A stretch of DNA of 64,000 nt from Egicoccus halophilus (GTDB lineage Bacteria > Actinomycetota > Nitriliruptoria > Nitriliruptorales > Nitriliruptoraceae), in assembly GCF_004300825.1 (NCBI RefSeq), contig NZ_CP036250.1, positions 1-64,000 on the forward strand, in the 5' to 3' direction. Shown here one piece after another: positions 26,580-35,544 of this stretch. Each line of letters begins with the position of its first letter. The stretch's first letter is position 1. A program made the position numbers and the translations under genes. A model generated the notes under the pieces. The model was not told where the DNA came from. It was given only the letters and a program-made list of their open reading frames with translations, and did no database searches.

Positions 26580-27389
26580 GTGGCCGACGACATCCGCAGC
26601 CAGACCGTGTCCATGAGCCACGGCACCACGCGCTACTTCGAGGTCGGTTTCGGTGAGCAGGCCGCGCTGCTGCTCCACGGGGTCGGCTACAGCCCTGCGG
26701 CCACGAGCTGGCTCCCGACGATGGGGCTGATGCGCGATTCGGGGATCCGCCTCATCGCCCCGGACTTCGTCGGGTGGGGCGAGGGGGACGTCCTGGAGCA
26801 GGAGTACTCGTTCGCCTACCTGGTGGACTTCGTCCGCGAGTTCCAGGACGCACTCGGGCTCACGCGGACGCACATCGTCGGACACTCCATGGGTGGATGG
26901 ATCGCGTCGATTTTCGCCTACGAGAGCCCGAACCGCGTGGAGAAGCTCGTCCTGATCGGCAGTGGTGGGATCGCGACCCGCAAACTTGCGTCCATGGTGG
27001 AGTGGCAGCCCCCCACCGAGGAAGAGGTCCGGGCGGACATGGCGTTCCTCGCCGAACAGGACATGCCGCGTCAGGACCTGCTCGACGAGGCGCTGGCCCG
27101 CGCGTCGGACGAGGCCCACATCGGTAGCTACCGCCGCATCAAGACGCACATGAGCGTCCCCGAGACGCGCACTCGATACCAGACCGTGCGGCGACTCCCC
27201 CACGTGCACAACGATGCGCTGGTGCTCTGGGGGACCGACGACGACATCAACGACATGTCGCTGGCGGAGAAGACTCACGAATTGCTCCCGAACAGCACCC
27301 TGCACGCACACCCCGGGCTGGGGCACTTCCTGCCGCAACAGAATCCGGACGTCGTCGCCGACGAACTGCGCACCTTCCTGAAGGGCTGA
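26580..27389 (+). CDS. alpha/beta hydrolase, meta-cleavage-hydrolase-like
   Basis: A 269-residue hydrolase with the catalytic triad of the MhpC/BphD-like group: LLLHGVGYSP for the oxyanion hole, IVGHSMGGWIAS with the nucleophile Ser near residue 105, LWGTDDDIND for the Asp and HPGLGHFLPQQNP for the His. YFEVGFG at the start and NRVEKLVLIGSGGI are common in C-C bond hydrolases. GTG at 26580 follows AAGGAG. It sits alone on its strand next to ligI and under the A palindrome, so a step in the aromatic pathway is likely. A plain esterase or lactonase cannot be excluded. Confidence 0.82.
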   Translation: MADDIRSQTVSMSHGTTRYFEVGFGEQAALLLHGVGYSPAATSWLPTMGLMRDSGIRLIAPDFVGWGEGDVLEQEYSFAYLVDFVREFQDALGLTRTHIVGHSMGGWIASIFAYESPNRVEKLVLIGSGGIATRKLASMVEWQPPTEEEVRADMAFLAEQDMPRQDLLDEALARASDEAHIGSYRRIKTHMSVPETRTRYQTVRRLPHVHNDALVLWGTDDDINDMSLAEKTHELLPNSTLHAHPGLGHFLPQQNPDVVADELRTFLKG

Positions 27390-27410
27390 TCGGTAAGGCA
27401 CCCGTACCAC

Positions 27411-27445
27411 CGCCCAGGGCTGACGCCTTGTCGTCGCCCTGGGCG
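27411..27445. terminator. stem-loop between hydrolase and tctA
   Basis: CGCCCAGGGC at 27411-27420 pairs with GCCCTGGGCG at 27436-27445, followed on the plus strand by TTCGATTTT. It lies between two convergent genes and can end both transcripts. Confidence 0.75.
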
Positions 27446-27526
27446 TTCGATTTTGCGAGGGGGCCGCTGCCCGAGTCGCGCGGCGGCGCCAGCGGGACGC
27501 GACGGGGGCCGGTCGCAGCGCTGGCG

Positions 27527-29038
27527 TTACGACGTCGGGCCCACCAGCTCGGCGTCCCGTCGCCGGTTGCGCTGGTCCGCGTACAGCTTGGCGCCGATGA
27601 CGAGCACCGGGATGCTGAGGATGGCCATCGTCCACGGGCGAAGGAGGAAGGACCATCCGAACAGCCGCTGCGACAGGATGTAGTTGCGCTCGAGCAGCGG
27701 CCCCAGCACGAAACCGATGACGAAGGTCGACCGGGAATAGCCGTAGCGCTTCAGGGCGTAGCCGAGGAAACCGAACCCGACCACGACGAACAGGTCCCCG
27801 GCGTTGAACGATGCCGTGAATCCTCCCCACAGGCAGATGAGGATGATCGCGGGGATGAGCCGCTCACCCTTGACCATGGTGAGACGTGCGAGCGGTATCG
27901 CGGCCCCCAGCGAGAGCAACGTCGCCATGATGTTCGAGATGACGATGAGCCAGATGATCATCCACGTCAGTGGCAGCTGGGTCGTCACCATCTCTGGCCC
28001 GGGGGTGATACCAATTCCGATGAAGGCCGCCAGAAGTATGGCCATGTTCGCAGAGCCCGGCACCCCGAAGACCAAGGTCGGAACGAGACTCCCGCCCTCC
28101 TTGCTGTTGGTGGCGGCATCCGACGAGATGACGCCCTCGACGGCGCCCTTTCCGAATTGTGCGCGGTTCGGCGACACGGTGGCCGCGCGACCGTAGGCAA
28201 GGAATTGCGCTGCGCCCGAGCCCATGCCCGGGATGATGCCGACGATGACACCGATCAGACTGCTGGAGACCGTCGTCTTCCAGTACACTAGGACGTCCTT
28301 CGCCCCTTGCACCGTTCCACTCCACCCCAGACCCATGGAGTCGGTGCTCGCGTCCGCTGCGATGGCCGTCCTCCTGCGGCCGAGATCGATCATCTCGGTG
28401 ATGGCGAAGAGTCCGATCACCACGGCGATCAGCGGGAAGCCCTCGCTCAGATAGCCGGAGCCGAAGGTGAATCGGAACTGGGCGGTCGCGCCCTCGACGC
28501 CGACGTAGGCAGCCATGAAACCGAGCCCCCCCGCGACCAGGCTTCGCGAGGTCTCACCGTCCTGGATCTGCGCGATCACGATGACCGCCACCAGCACCAG
28601 TGCGAAGAACTCGGGCGGCCCGAAGGCGAGCACCATTGGCCGGGCAATAGGCAGCACCGCACCGAGCGCGACGGCTCCGAGGATGCCACCTGCCAACGAC
28701 GCGACGAGTCCTGCAGACACCGCACGGCCGCCCTCGCCGCGTTGCGCCATGGGGTAGCCGTCGAAGATGGTGGCGACACCGGAGGCGGAACCGGGAATGC
28801 CGAACAGCACGCCGGTAATGGTGTTGGCCGTCGAGGTCACCACGATCGCCGCGGTGAGAATCGCCACCGCTTCGATGGGTTCGAGCGCGAACGCGAAGGG
28901 AATGAGGATTGCCAGGACGAACGCACCACCCAGGCCCGGCATGACGGAGATCGAGGACGCGAGCAGGACTCCGAGGGCCGCCCACCCCAAAATGTCCCAA
29001 CTGAGCAGGGCGAAGCCCTCGGCCATCCCCGAAAACAT
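27527..29038 (-). CDS. tctA: tripartite tricarboxylate transporter, large membrane subunit TctA
   Basis: The 503-residue protein has about 11-12 helices and the TctA hallmarks GLGGAFVLAILIPFAF, GIPGSASGVATIFDGYPMAQRGEGGRAVSAG, FGPPEFFALVLVAV, IPGMGSGAAQFLAYG, FGKGAVEGVISSDAATNSKEGGSLVPTLVFGVPGSANMAIL. It forms the membrane channel with TctB and takes substrate from the TctC lipoprotein; the system imports di- and tricarboxylates, including aromatic diacids in known cases. Order tctC-tctB-tctA on the minus strand, with 50 bases between tctB and tctA. Confidence 0.93.
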   Translation of the reverse strand: MFSGMAEGFALLSWDILGWAALGVLLASSISVMPGLGGAFVLAILIPFAFALEPIEAVAILTAAIVVTSTANTITGVLFGIPGSASGVATIFDGYPMAQRGEGGRAVSAGLVASLAGGILGAVALGAVLPIARPMVLAFGPPEFFALVLVAVIVIAQIQDGETSRSLVAGGLGFMAAYVGVEGATAQFRFTFGSGYLSEGFPLIAVVIGLFAITEMIDLGRRRTAIAADASTDSMGLGWSGTVQGAKDVLVYWKTTVSSSLIGVIVGIIPGMGSGAAQFLAYGRAATVSPNRAQFGKGAVEGVISSDAATNSKEGGSLVPTLVFGVPGSANMAILLAAFIGIGITPGPEMVTTQLPLTWMIIWLIVISNIMATLLSLGAAIPLARLTMVKGERLIPAIILICLWGGFTASFNAGDLFVVVGFGFLGYALKRYGYSRSTFVIGFVLGPLLERNYILSQRLFGWSFLLRPWTMAILSIPVLVIGAKLYADQRNRRRDAELVGPTS

Positions 29039-29088
29039 AGGAAGCCTCCACGGTCATTCGGTTCATCTGGATGAACCGCAACGTCACT

Positions 29089-29766
29089 TCACAGGCCGAG
29101 GCGACCCGGAAGGTCCAACAACCCCTCGTAGGGGCGGATTCCTACCCACATGATGAAGAAGGCGTATACGGCCGCACAGAAGACGGCCGTGTAGATGACG
29201 GTGAAGAAGTAACTTTCCTCCGCCTGCAACCGCAGGTACAACAGCAGGAACACGGGAAACCCGAGTACGAAGCCCATGGTCATCGGGATGAGACACGCCA
29301 ACGCCACCCAGACGATCGAGCGGCGTGCGTTGATGCGGTCCCTGCGACGGCTCAGCTTCTCGCTCTCGTCGACATCGGGACCTCTCACCGCGGCCCTGTC
29401 CGCCGAGGGCTGCGACGTCGGTCCGTTCGGCGTTCGGATCGTGCGGAGGTAGCGCAGTACGCTCCTACCGGTCACGGTCGCCAGGATCACGAAAGCGGGC
29501 AGCGCCGTTGCAACGGGCAACAGGCGCGCTTCGGTCGAGTAGCTGAACGACCGAACGATATAGGCGATCACCAGCAGCATCAGGAAGGTGCTGACCCAGA
29601 TGTCCGACCGCGTACCGACGCGGGTGGCACCGATCACCTCTTCGGCTCGGACGTCCACCTCGCCCGGCACCGGCTGGTCCCCTGCCGGGTCCTCCGGGGC
29701 TCCCACGTCACCCGGTTGGCGCACTCCGTTCCGTTGTGGTCCAGAAACGTCATCCGTTGCGTCCAT
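29089..29766 (-). CDS. tctB: tripartite tricarboxylate transporter, small membrane subunit TctB
   Basis: A 225-residue protein with four predicted helices: two after the hydrophilic N-terminal 50 residues (IWVSTFLMLLVIAYIV, LLPVATALPAFVILAT) and two in the C-terminal half (VWVALACLIPMTMGFVLGFPVF, FTVIYTAVFCAAVYAFFIMWVG), the usual TctB layout with a long polar loop between. The sequence is weakly conserved, as normal for TctB; the position between tctC and tctA secures it. The ATG at 29764-29766 has GGGAGAG upstream. The polar N-terminus is longer than common. Confidence 0.85.
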   Translation of the reverse strand: MDATDDVSGPQRNGVRQPGDVGAPEDPAGDQPVPGEVDVRAEEVIGATRVGTRSDIWVSTFLMLLVIAYIVRSFSYSTEARLLPVATALPAFVILATVTGRSVLRYLRTIRTPNGPTSQPSADRAAVRGPDVDESEKLSRRRDRINARRSIVWVALACLIPMTMGFVLGFPVFLLLYLRLQAEESYFFTVIYTAVFCAAVYAFFIMWVGIRPYEGLLDLPGRLGL

Positions 29767-29849
29767 GGCGTCTCTCCCGTCCGCGCGCCGCCACCTGTGC
29801 GGCGGCGGTGGCACGCGACGACTCGCCGCGCCCCACCGCCGCTCGCCGG

Positions 29850-31013
29850 CTAGTCGGCGACGTTGATCAGTTCGATGTACGCGTCCGGGATCGACTCGGC
29901 GACGTTGACGATCAGTGACTGCAGCTCCTCACCACCGATGGCGTCGACGGGACGCCCGTCAGCCTCCATCTGCGACAGCCACTCCTCGTCTAGGATCATG
30001 TTCCGGAAGGCATCACGAAGCGCTGCGAGCTGGTTGGCGTCGAGATCCGGCGGCGCGAAGAGACCACGACCCATTTCGATGATGTTCGAGTGGGTCTCGA
30101 GCAGAAGGCTGCCCTCCTCACCATCGATCAGGTGATCGAGATCGCTCGCCAGCGTGACACGGGAGATGTCGACGACTTCGTCTTCGCCGGGCATCGCGCC
30201 GATGGCCCCGATCTGCAGGATGTCGCCGGCCTGCTCCGCACCGAGTCGCGAGGCCGGGCTCCCGGTCTGTGCATCGACGTCACCCCGGATCACCGCCAGC
30301 TCCGTGGCCGCGCTTCCTTCGAAGCCCGCGACGACTTCGGCGTCCAGGCCGAAGGCGTTGACGATTACCGTCGCATCGACCCAGTCGCCACCGCCGAGGT
30401 CGGTTGCCCCGAAGCGCAGACCCTCCGTCGTGAGCATCTCCTCGAGGCTCTCGATCCCGGTGTGGGCGCCGACCGAGATCGCCCGGGGTTCGGCCACCAC
30501 ACGGCCGATTGCGTTCCACTCGGTGATGTCGTAATTGACACGCTCATCGCCCGTCAGCTGGCTGAGCACCCAACCGCTCACCCGGTTGAAGGTCAACACC
30601 GTGGCATTCCCCGCGTTGGACGTCAGCCAGTTCCCGACGGTCGCTCCACCAGCCCCCGTGCGGTGTGTCACCTGAATCGAGTTGTCGAGTTGTTCCGCCA
30701 GTCCGGCCGCGATCGCGCGCGCGTACGCGTCCATCCCGCCACCCGGATCGACCGCGAGGGCCATCTCGATGTCGTTCTCGGCGAAGAAGGCATAGCCAGC
30801 TTCGAGGTCGATCTCGCCGGATCCGTTCGGATCGTCCTCGCCGGATCCGTTCGGATCGTCCTCGCCGGATCCGTTCAGATCGTCCTCGTCGGTCTGTTCC
30901 GGCTCCATGGTCGCCGCATCTTCGGCGGCACCGTCGGCGTCAGGCTCCGCTCCGCCACATGCGGCGGCGAGCAGCATGACCGCGGAGGCCAATGCGAGCA
31001 AGCGTGGCTTCAT
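29850..31013 (-). CDS. tctC: tripartite tricarboxylate transporter substrate-binding lipoprotein TctC
   Basis: Extracytoplasmic binding protein of 387 residues. A lipoprotein signal (MKPRLLALASAVMLLAAACGG) ends with the lipobox Cys at about residue 20, then an acidic linker built from a 24-bp DNA repeat. The binding fold shows VDPGGGMDAYARAIAAGL, THRTGAGGATVGNWL and DVDAQTGSPASRL, close to the TctC/Bug family where these loops hold the carboxylates. First gene of the tctCBA unit; a degenerate A-type palindrome lies about 150 bases upstream. The ligand is probably an aromatic or other diacid. Confidence 0.9.
   Translation of the reverse strand: MKPRLLALASAVMLLAAACGGAEPDADGAAEDAATMEPEQTDEDDLNGSGEDDPNGSGEDDPNGSGEIDLEAGYAFFAENDIEMALAVDPGGGMDAYARAIAAGLAEQLDNSIQVTHRTGAGGATVGNWLTSNAGNATVLTFNRVSGWVLSQLTGDERVNYDITEWNAIGRVVAEPRAISVGAHTGIESLEEMLTTEGLRFGATDLGGGDWVDATVIVNAFGLDAEVVAGFEGSAATELAVIRGDVDAQTGSPASRLGAEQAGDILQIGAIGAMPGEDEVVDISRVTLASDLDHLIDGEEGSLLLETHSNIIEMGRGLFAPPDLDANQLAALRDAFRNMILDEEWLSQMEADGRPVDAIGGEELQSLIVNVAESIPDAYIELINVAD
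30814..30885. repeat. 24-bp tandem repeat coding the TctC linker
   Basis: Three consecutive 24-bp units (TCGCCGGATCCGTTCGGATCGTCC; third with one change) start at 30814, 30838 and 30862. They encode repeats of GEDDPNGS in the stretch between the lipid anchor and the binding domain of TctC. In-frame copy number change could vary the tether length. Confidence 0.9.
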
Positions 31014-31142
31014 CTCGAGATCCTCTCCCTGGGTCTTCGATCGACTGGTCGACGGGGCATCGTCGCCGCCCGTTCACGCGGGCAAGGGTCGTGCCCCTCC
31101 GCGCTCGCGCTTCAGCGGCCGTGACCTTAATCACGTGAAGCC

Positions 31143-31180
31143 GATCTGCATGCAAATCTTCATACCTTTTGCGACTAGCG
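31143..31180. promoter_or_regulatory. tctC upstream palindrome and degenerate operator C
   Basis: GATCTGCATGCAAATC (31143-31158) is a 16-bp palindrome with one mismatched pair. Immediately beside it, AAATCTTCATACCTTTT (31154-31170) matches 12 of 17 bases of the palindrome at 37719-37735, with a perfect right half. This lies 130-170 bases upstream of tctC, and suggests tctCBA has its own controlled promoter. Confidence 0.45.
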
Positions 31181-31282
31181 AACTATCAAGCTCGTAAGCG
31201 CACACGGAACCGTGCAGCCCTCGGCCAGCCGGAGGTCGCTCCGGTCCGGGAGCAGGTCGGGTCGACGGTCCGCGGATGTCGG

Positions 31283-32545
31283 TCATCGTGCCGCCGACGC
31301 GTCCGGGGACGGACCTGTCCGCCCACGCACGGCCGCAACCGCGATCGCGGCGGCGGCCACGGCGGCACTCAACGGGAAGGCCAGGACCATGCCGACGCCC
31401 GCGACCAACGGCCCGACCACGATCGGCGCCGTGCTTCCTGCGACGTTGTTGACCGTCTGACGCAGCCCGAGCACCAGGCCCCGCTGGCTCTCGCTGGCAC
31501 TGTTGGTCACGATCGTCAACAACAGGGGAAGACTCAGCCCGCTGCCGATCCCGAACATCGCCGCCGGCAGGTAGACCAAGGGCGGCTGCACCAACTGTGG
31601 CCCGAAGGCGATGCCGACTGCTGCGCACCCCAACGCGCTGGCACAGACGGTGGCGGGCCGAGCGAAGCGGCACCAGAACCCCGCCGTCGGCGCCATCATG
31701 GTCGCCACCAGACCGCTCATGGCGATCACGGAGCCCGCGACGGCCGGGTCGACACCCGCTTCCACGATCAGGACCGGGAAGAAACCGGTGAACGTCTTCG
31801 CCAACCAGAGCCTGGCACCGGTGAGGAAAAGCGCGGCCTGCACGCCCGGCACGGCCACCAGACCAAGCGCGCGGCGGAAGCCCACGTCGCGACGCCTGCG
31901 TTTCGCCGAGATCGAGACCCGTCCCGACCACTTCAGGCCTAGGCCCAGCACGAAGAAGACGCCGGCATAGGCGGCGATGAACAAGAAAGCCCATCGGAAT
32001 CCGACGAACTGCGCGACCACGCCCGTCAGCAGCGGCGCGATCATGGTCCCGGCGTTGCTGAACAGGCTGAACCGGCCGGTGTTGGCGGCACGCGCGGTTC
32101 CTGTGGCCATGCCGGTGACGTAGGACTGCGAAGCGATCCATCCGAGCCCACGCGTGGCGCCGAAGGCGAGCTGCAACACAAGCAGGACCCAGTGGTTGAC
32201 CACCAGGGCGGCGAGCGCCGCCACGATCGCCGACGTGCCCGCTCCAAGGAGAAAGCCGCGCCGCGGACCGAACCGGTCGACCACCTCGCCGAGTGGCACG
32301 GCGAGGAGCACCGGCAGGATCGACGCGGCTGCGACGAGCAGCCCGATGAACTCGAAGGACGCACCGAGCTCCCGCGCCCGTAGCGGCATCAGGAACACCA
32401 TCGAGTTGCCGATGCCGAGACCGAAGGCGCCGATCGCGTAGGCCAACAGCCGGGCGCTGCCCGACATGGGCTCGGCCTGCCCCGTTGGTCCCCCGTCCCG
32501 CTCGGACGACGCCGGTGTTGCGGCTCCGGTCTGGTCTTCAGGCAC
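31283..32545 (-). CDS. MFS transporter
   Basis: A 420-residue protein with 12 predicted helices. Helices 2-3 carry PLGEVVDRFGPRRGFLL, the A-type loop of the superfamily, and the second half opens with FLTGARLWLAKTFTGFFP. It is a different subfamily from the MFS proteins at 21905 and 40594. The start overlaps the end of the SDR gene by 8 bases, so it is the last gene of the long ridA-to-MFS minus-strand operon. Either uptake of an aromatic substrate or efflux of a toxic intermediate is possible. Confidence 0.87.
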   Translation of the reverse strand: MPEDQTGAATPASSERDGGPTGQAEPMSGSARLLAYAIGAFGLGIGNSMVFLMPLRARELGASFEFIGLLVAAASILPVLLAVPLGEVVDRFGPRRGFLLGAGTSAIVAALAALVVNHWVLLVLQLAFGATRGLGWIASQSYVTGMATGTARAANTGRFSLFSNAGTMIAPLLTGVVAQFVGFRWAFLFIAAYAGVFFVLGLGLKWSGRVSISAKRRRRDVGFRRALGLVAVPGVQAALFLTGARLWLAKTFTGFFPVLIVEAGVDPAVAGSVIAMSGLVATMMAPTAGFWCRFARPATVCASALGCAAVGIAFGPQLVQPPLVYLPAAMFGIGSGLSLPLLLTIVTNSASESQRGLVLGLRQTVNNVAGSTAPIVVGPLVAGVGMVLAFPLSAAVAAAAIAVAAVRGRTGPSPDASAAR

Positions 32546-33374
32546 GGACGTCGTGCCCGTCTTCCAGGCCCAGACGCTGGGCCTCCGCCAGGTGCGCGGC
32601 TTCGAGCGAGTCGACGAGCGGACCGAGGTGCGGGGGGCCGCCCACGAGATAGCGAGATCTCGGAGCCGAGTCCGTTGCCGCAGCGAGCACGGCCCGAGTA
32701 ACCGGCGTCAGGTCGTCCGGGCCGCCCTCGATCCGTTCGGCGAGCCCGCTCGCAAAGTCCTCCACAAGTTCGGCGTAGGCGCCGGGCGGTTCAGCATCGC
32801 CCGACAGGTTCGCGGCGATCGCTGTCCGGAACGCACCGGGCAGCACGGAACACACGCGAACCCCGAAGCTTCGAACTTCGAGATCCATGGACGCCGACGC
32901 GGAATCGAGTGCGTGTTTGGTCGCACAGTACGCACCGAGAAACGGGGTGCACAGAACCGCACCGATGGCCGTCACGTTGACGATGCGTCCCGCGCCCCGT
33001 GCGCGCATCTGCGGGAGAAGCCGTCGCGCGAGGTCGACCGGCCCGAAAAAATTGGTGGCGAACATCTGCTCCAACGTCTTCGGAGGCATGTCCTCGAGGG
33101 AGCCGACGCGAAGAATGCCCGCGTTGTTCACCAGCACGTCGATCGCCCCATAACGCGTGAAAACCTCGTCGATGGCCTGTTCCCGCGACGACTCAACCGC
33201 GACGTCGAGCACCGCGACGTCGACGGCCCCCCTTCCACCTTCACGCTCCCGGCGCAGGTCGGCTGCCGCCTCAGGGCGCCGTGCTGAAGCCACGACGTCC
33301 ATTCCCGCGTCCGCGAGTTGTCCGACGATGGCGCGCCCGAAACCGGAGTTGCTTCCAGTGACCAACGCTCTCAC
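32538..33374 (-). CDS. short-chain dehydrogenase/reductase
   Basis: Classical SDR of 278 residues: cofactor loop TGSNSGFG at residues 6-13, NNAGIL near 88, the active-site Ser region in IVNVTAIGAVLCTPFLG (Ser is not in its usual place; Thr/Ala-Ile occupy it) and YCATK with Tyr and Lys near residue 153. GTG at 33372-33374 follows GGAGAGA. It lies in the operon of the LigB-type dioxygenase, where a dihydrodiol or alcohol dehydrogenase step would fit. The unusual catalytic Ser region makes the reaction uncertain. Confidence 0.85.
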   Translation of the reverse strand: MRALVTGSNSGFGRAIVGQLADAGMDVVASARRPEAAADLRREREGGRGAVDVAVLDVAVESSREQAIDEVFTRYGAIDVLVNNAGILRVGSLEDMPPKTLEQMFATNFFGPVDLARRLLPQMRARGAGRIVNVTAIGAVLCTPFLGAYCATKHALDSASASMDLEVRSFGVRVCSVLPGAFRTAIAANLSGDAEPPGAYAELVEDFASGLAERIEGGPDDLTPVTRAVLAAATDSAPRSRYLVGGPPHLGPLVDSLEAAHLAEAQRLGLEDGHDVRA

Positions 33375-33437
33375 AGCATCTCTCCACCCATGTTGGCAGC
33401 AATGCAACGGCGTGTGTCGGCCTGCCGACTGAGACGA

Positions 33438-33728
33438 TCAGCGGCGCGGTGCACCGGCACGATCTGCACGACGGACGAACTCCTCGATGGCCGGCCAGCT
33501 TTCGGGGCCGAAGACCTGTTCCACGAGCTGGTGCGCCATTCGGTCGTCTTTCCCGCGCCGCCATCGGTCCTGCAGCCGCCACGCTTCGGCTTTCGACACC
33601 ACCGGTGGCAGGGTCGGCGGCAGTCGACCGCGGTTCTGGGCTCCCGCGGCGAGCAGGTAGGCCAATGGCGGATCCATCTTGCGGCGGAGGCGGTAGAACG
33701 TCATCAGCGACCGCAGGTCGTTGATCAC
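33438..33728 (-). CDS. small protein of unknown function in the LigB operon
   Basis: I do not recognise this 96-residue protein. GTG at 33726-33728 follows a strong GGGGGAGG, and the frame has normal codon bias. It is mostly helical and basic (INDLRSLMTFYRLRRKMDPPLAYLLA, then KAEAWRLQDRWRRGKDDRMAHQLVEQVFGPESWPAIEEFVRRAD) with no signal peptide, membrane helix or cysteines. It lies between the Pht5-like decarboxylase and the SDR on the same strand. The size is near that of LigA, the small subunit of protocatechuate 4,5-dioxygenase, but no LigA motif is seen. Confidence 0.6.
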   Translation of the reverse strand: MINDLRSLMTFYRLRRKMDPPLAYLLAAGAQNRGRLPPTLPPVVSKAEAWRLQDRWRRGKDDRMAHQLVEQVFGPESWPAIEEFVRRADRAGAPRR

Positions 33729-33789
33729 CGAAACCTCCCCCACCGAGCGCCGCCGCAAGTCTGTGGAGACGACGCGCCGGGCGCCTGAA

Positions 33790-34779
33790 TCAGAGTTGCA
33801 GCGTTCGTTCGTCGAAGATGTCGCTGGAGCTCAGTTGCCGCGCAGTGAGCCCCTGCTCATGGGCGTAGCGACCAAGCGTTTCGAGTTCTGGCGCATTGTC
33901 GATCGCGCCGTAGCGGAAGGGATTCTCCGTGATCGGCTCGGGACGGCCCGGTACGACGAAATCTTTGGCCAGTTCGACGGTACGCCGGTACGCGACGTCG
34001 TTCGCACGGAGGAAGGCCGAGTACGCGTTCAGAACCACCCAGGGGTGCGCTTCGACCAACGAACGGCGGATGACAACCGCGTGATTGATGGGGTACAGAC
34101 CCGACTTCTCGTAGTAGCGGGCGGATTCCTCAGCCGCGTGGAACAGCGGCAGGACCTCACCACCGTCGGTAATCTCCCCCCGACTGCGGTCGACGAGATT
34201 TTCGTCCTTGATGTACATCAGGGAGGCGTCGATCGCCCTCTTCTGCAGGAAGGTCGCCATGGTCTCTTCGCGGGGGATCCGGTTGATGACCACACCGTCC
34301 GGGGGCGTGAACCCGGTTCCCGAGGCATGATCCATGCCGTCGCCGCGTTCCATGTACCAGGTGATGTCTCGTGGCGTGACGTCGAAGTGGTCCTCGAGAA
34401 CTCCTCGCGTCCAGACCGCGGCCGTCTGCTGATACTCCGGCACCCCCACCTTTCGGCCCTTGAGGCCGCCTGGGTCGGTGATGCCGCTGTCGGCCCGGAC
34501 GTGGATACCGGTGTGGAAGAATCGCCGAGACGTGAAGATCGGGATGGCGACCCAGTCCAACGCGTCCTTGCCAAACCGGTCGGCCATCACGTACAGCGAG
34601 GCGAGAGACATCTCCGAGATGTCGAAATCTCCGAAATGGAGTTGCCGCCAAAACATTTCCGACGGGTGGACGCTCGAGATCACGAGGTCCATCCCTTGCG
34701 CCTGAACGGAACCATCGGACAACGGTTGCGTCCTCGGATTGTCACTGAGGACGGCGCTGAGCTGCAGCGTTTTTTTCAT
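33790..34779 (-). CDS. 4,5-dihydroxyphthalate decarboxylase-like protein (Pht5 family)
   Basis: Pht5 of Pseudomonas decarboxylates 4,5-dihydroxyphthalate to protocatechuate; the fold is that of periplasmic binding proteins but the protein is cytoplasmic. The 329 residues, without signal peptide, show the family string: VLSDNPRTQPLSDGSVQAQGMDL, FGDFDISEMSLASL, AIPIFTSRRFFHTGIHVRADSGI, GLKGRKVGVPEYQQTAAVWTRGVLEDHF, YEKSGLYPINHAVVIRRSLVEAHPWV and RYAHEQGLTARQL. ATG at 34777-34779. Its place between RraA-like genes and the SDR in the LigB operon supports making protocatechuate for ring cleavage. The exact diacid is inferred. Confidence 0.85.
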   Translation of the reverse strand: MKKTLQLSAVLSDNPRTQPLSDGSVQAQGMDLVISSVHPSEMFWRQLHFGDFDISEMSLASLYVMADRFGKDALDWVAIPIFTSRRFFHTGIHVRADSGITDPGGLKGRKVGVPEYQQTAAVWTRGVLEDHFDVTPRDITWYMERGDGMDHASGTGFTPPDGVVINRIPREETMATFLQKRAIDASLMYIKDENLVDRSRGEITDGGEVLPLFHAAEESARYYEKSGLYPINHAVVIRRSLVEAHPWVVLNAYSAFLRANDVAYRRTVELAKDFVVPGRPEPITENPFRYGAIDNAPELETLGRYAHEQGLTARQLSSSDIFDERTLQL

Positions 34780-34820
34780 GTCACCACTTCCCTGGGCGCA
34801 CTGGATGCCCCGATCTGTGT

Positions 34821-35480
34821 TCAGCGAAGACCGAGCAGGTCCAGCGTGCTGGCGCCCTGCCTGATCTGCTCGACCATCGTTCGTTCTTTCTCGATGCGTT
34901 GCACGGCGGCGTCCACGACCCGATCCGCGTTGCGTGCGGGGACGACGACCACGCCATCCACGTCGCCGACGATCAGGTCGCCGGTGCGGATGCGGGCGGT
35001 TCCGAGGGTGATCGGCAGACGGACGAAACCTGCACTGTCCGGGTCCTTCACGGTCCCGCGGATGCACAACTGCCCCGCGAAGATCGGAAACGGCAGCTCC
35101 ACGAGCACCGCGGCATCCCGGACCCCACCGTCGAAGACCAACCCGCGCAGGCCCCGCGCCATGGCGGCCTCGGTCGTGATCTCGCCCCAGTATCCGGCCT
35201 CCGCAGGCTGCGTCTGCCCGGCGACGAGCACACTGCCCTCGGGGGCCGCCGAGATCGCCCGGTGCAGCCACAGGTTGTCACCGGGGGGGACGGCCACCGT
35301 GTAGGCCGGCCCCCAGACCTGCATGGCCGGGTTGATCGGCTTGATCCGCGCGGGGAGGTCACCCGTCCGGCCCTGTGCCTCGTGCAGGTCAGCCGCGGTC
35401 GGGGGCGGCTGGTCACCGAGCCAACGCAGGTCGGTCCCAAGCCAGCGCCCGCCGTTCGCTTGCGCATTTTGCTCGCTCAT
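34821..35480 (-). CDS. RraA-like aldolase/decarboxylase family protein (copy 1)
   Basis: 219 residues with the RraA/HMG-aldolase fold: a CIRGTVKDPDSAGFV-type loop, GLRGLVFDGGVRDAAVLVELPFPIFA with the Asp-Gly-x-x-Arg-Asp metal site, and IRTGDLIVGDVDGVVVVPAR at the C-terminal side. It differs from GalC at 23956 in the first 80 residues, where an odd segment WLGTDLRWLGDQPPPTAADLHEAQG replaces the usual STVHEA motif. Same operon as the LigB-type dioxygenase, 64 bases after the second RraA-like gene. Possible roles are a further aldol cleavage or a beta-keto acid decarboxylation. Confidence 0.85.
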   Translation of the reverse strand: MSEQNAQANGGRWLGTDLRWLGDQPPPTAADLHEAQGRTGDLPARIKPINPAMQVWGPAYTVAVPPGDNLWLHRAISAAPEGSVLVAGQTQPAEAGYWGEITTEAAMARGLRGLVFDGGVRDAAVLVELPFPIFAGQLCIRGTVKDPDSAGFVRLPITLGTARIRTGDLIVGDVDGVVVVPARNADRVVDAAVQRIEKERTMVEQIRQGASTLDLLGLR

Positions 35481-35544
35481 CCGCACAGTTCCCGTTCTGA
35501 TGTCGTCATGGCTCGGCAGGGCGTTGCCTAGGCGGTCGGAAGCG

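Noticed and set aside
33438-33728. LigA small subunit of protocatechuate 4,5-dioxygenase
   Set aside because: Size and place would fit, but none of the LigA sequence features can be seen, so it is left as unknown.
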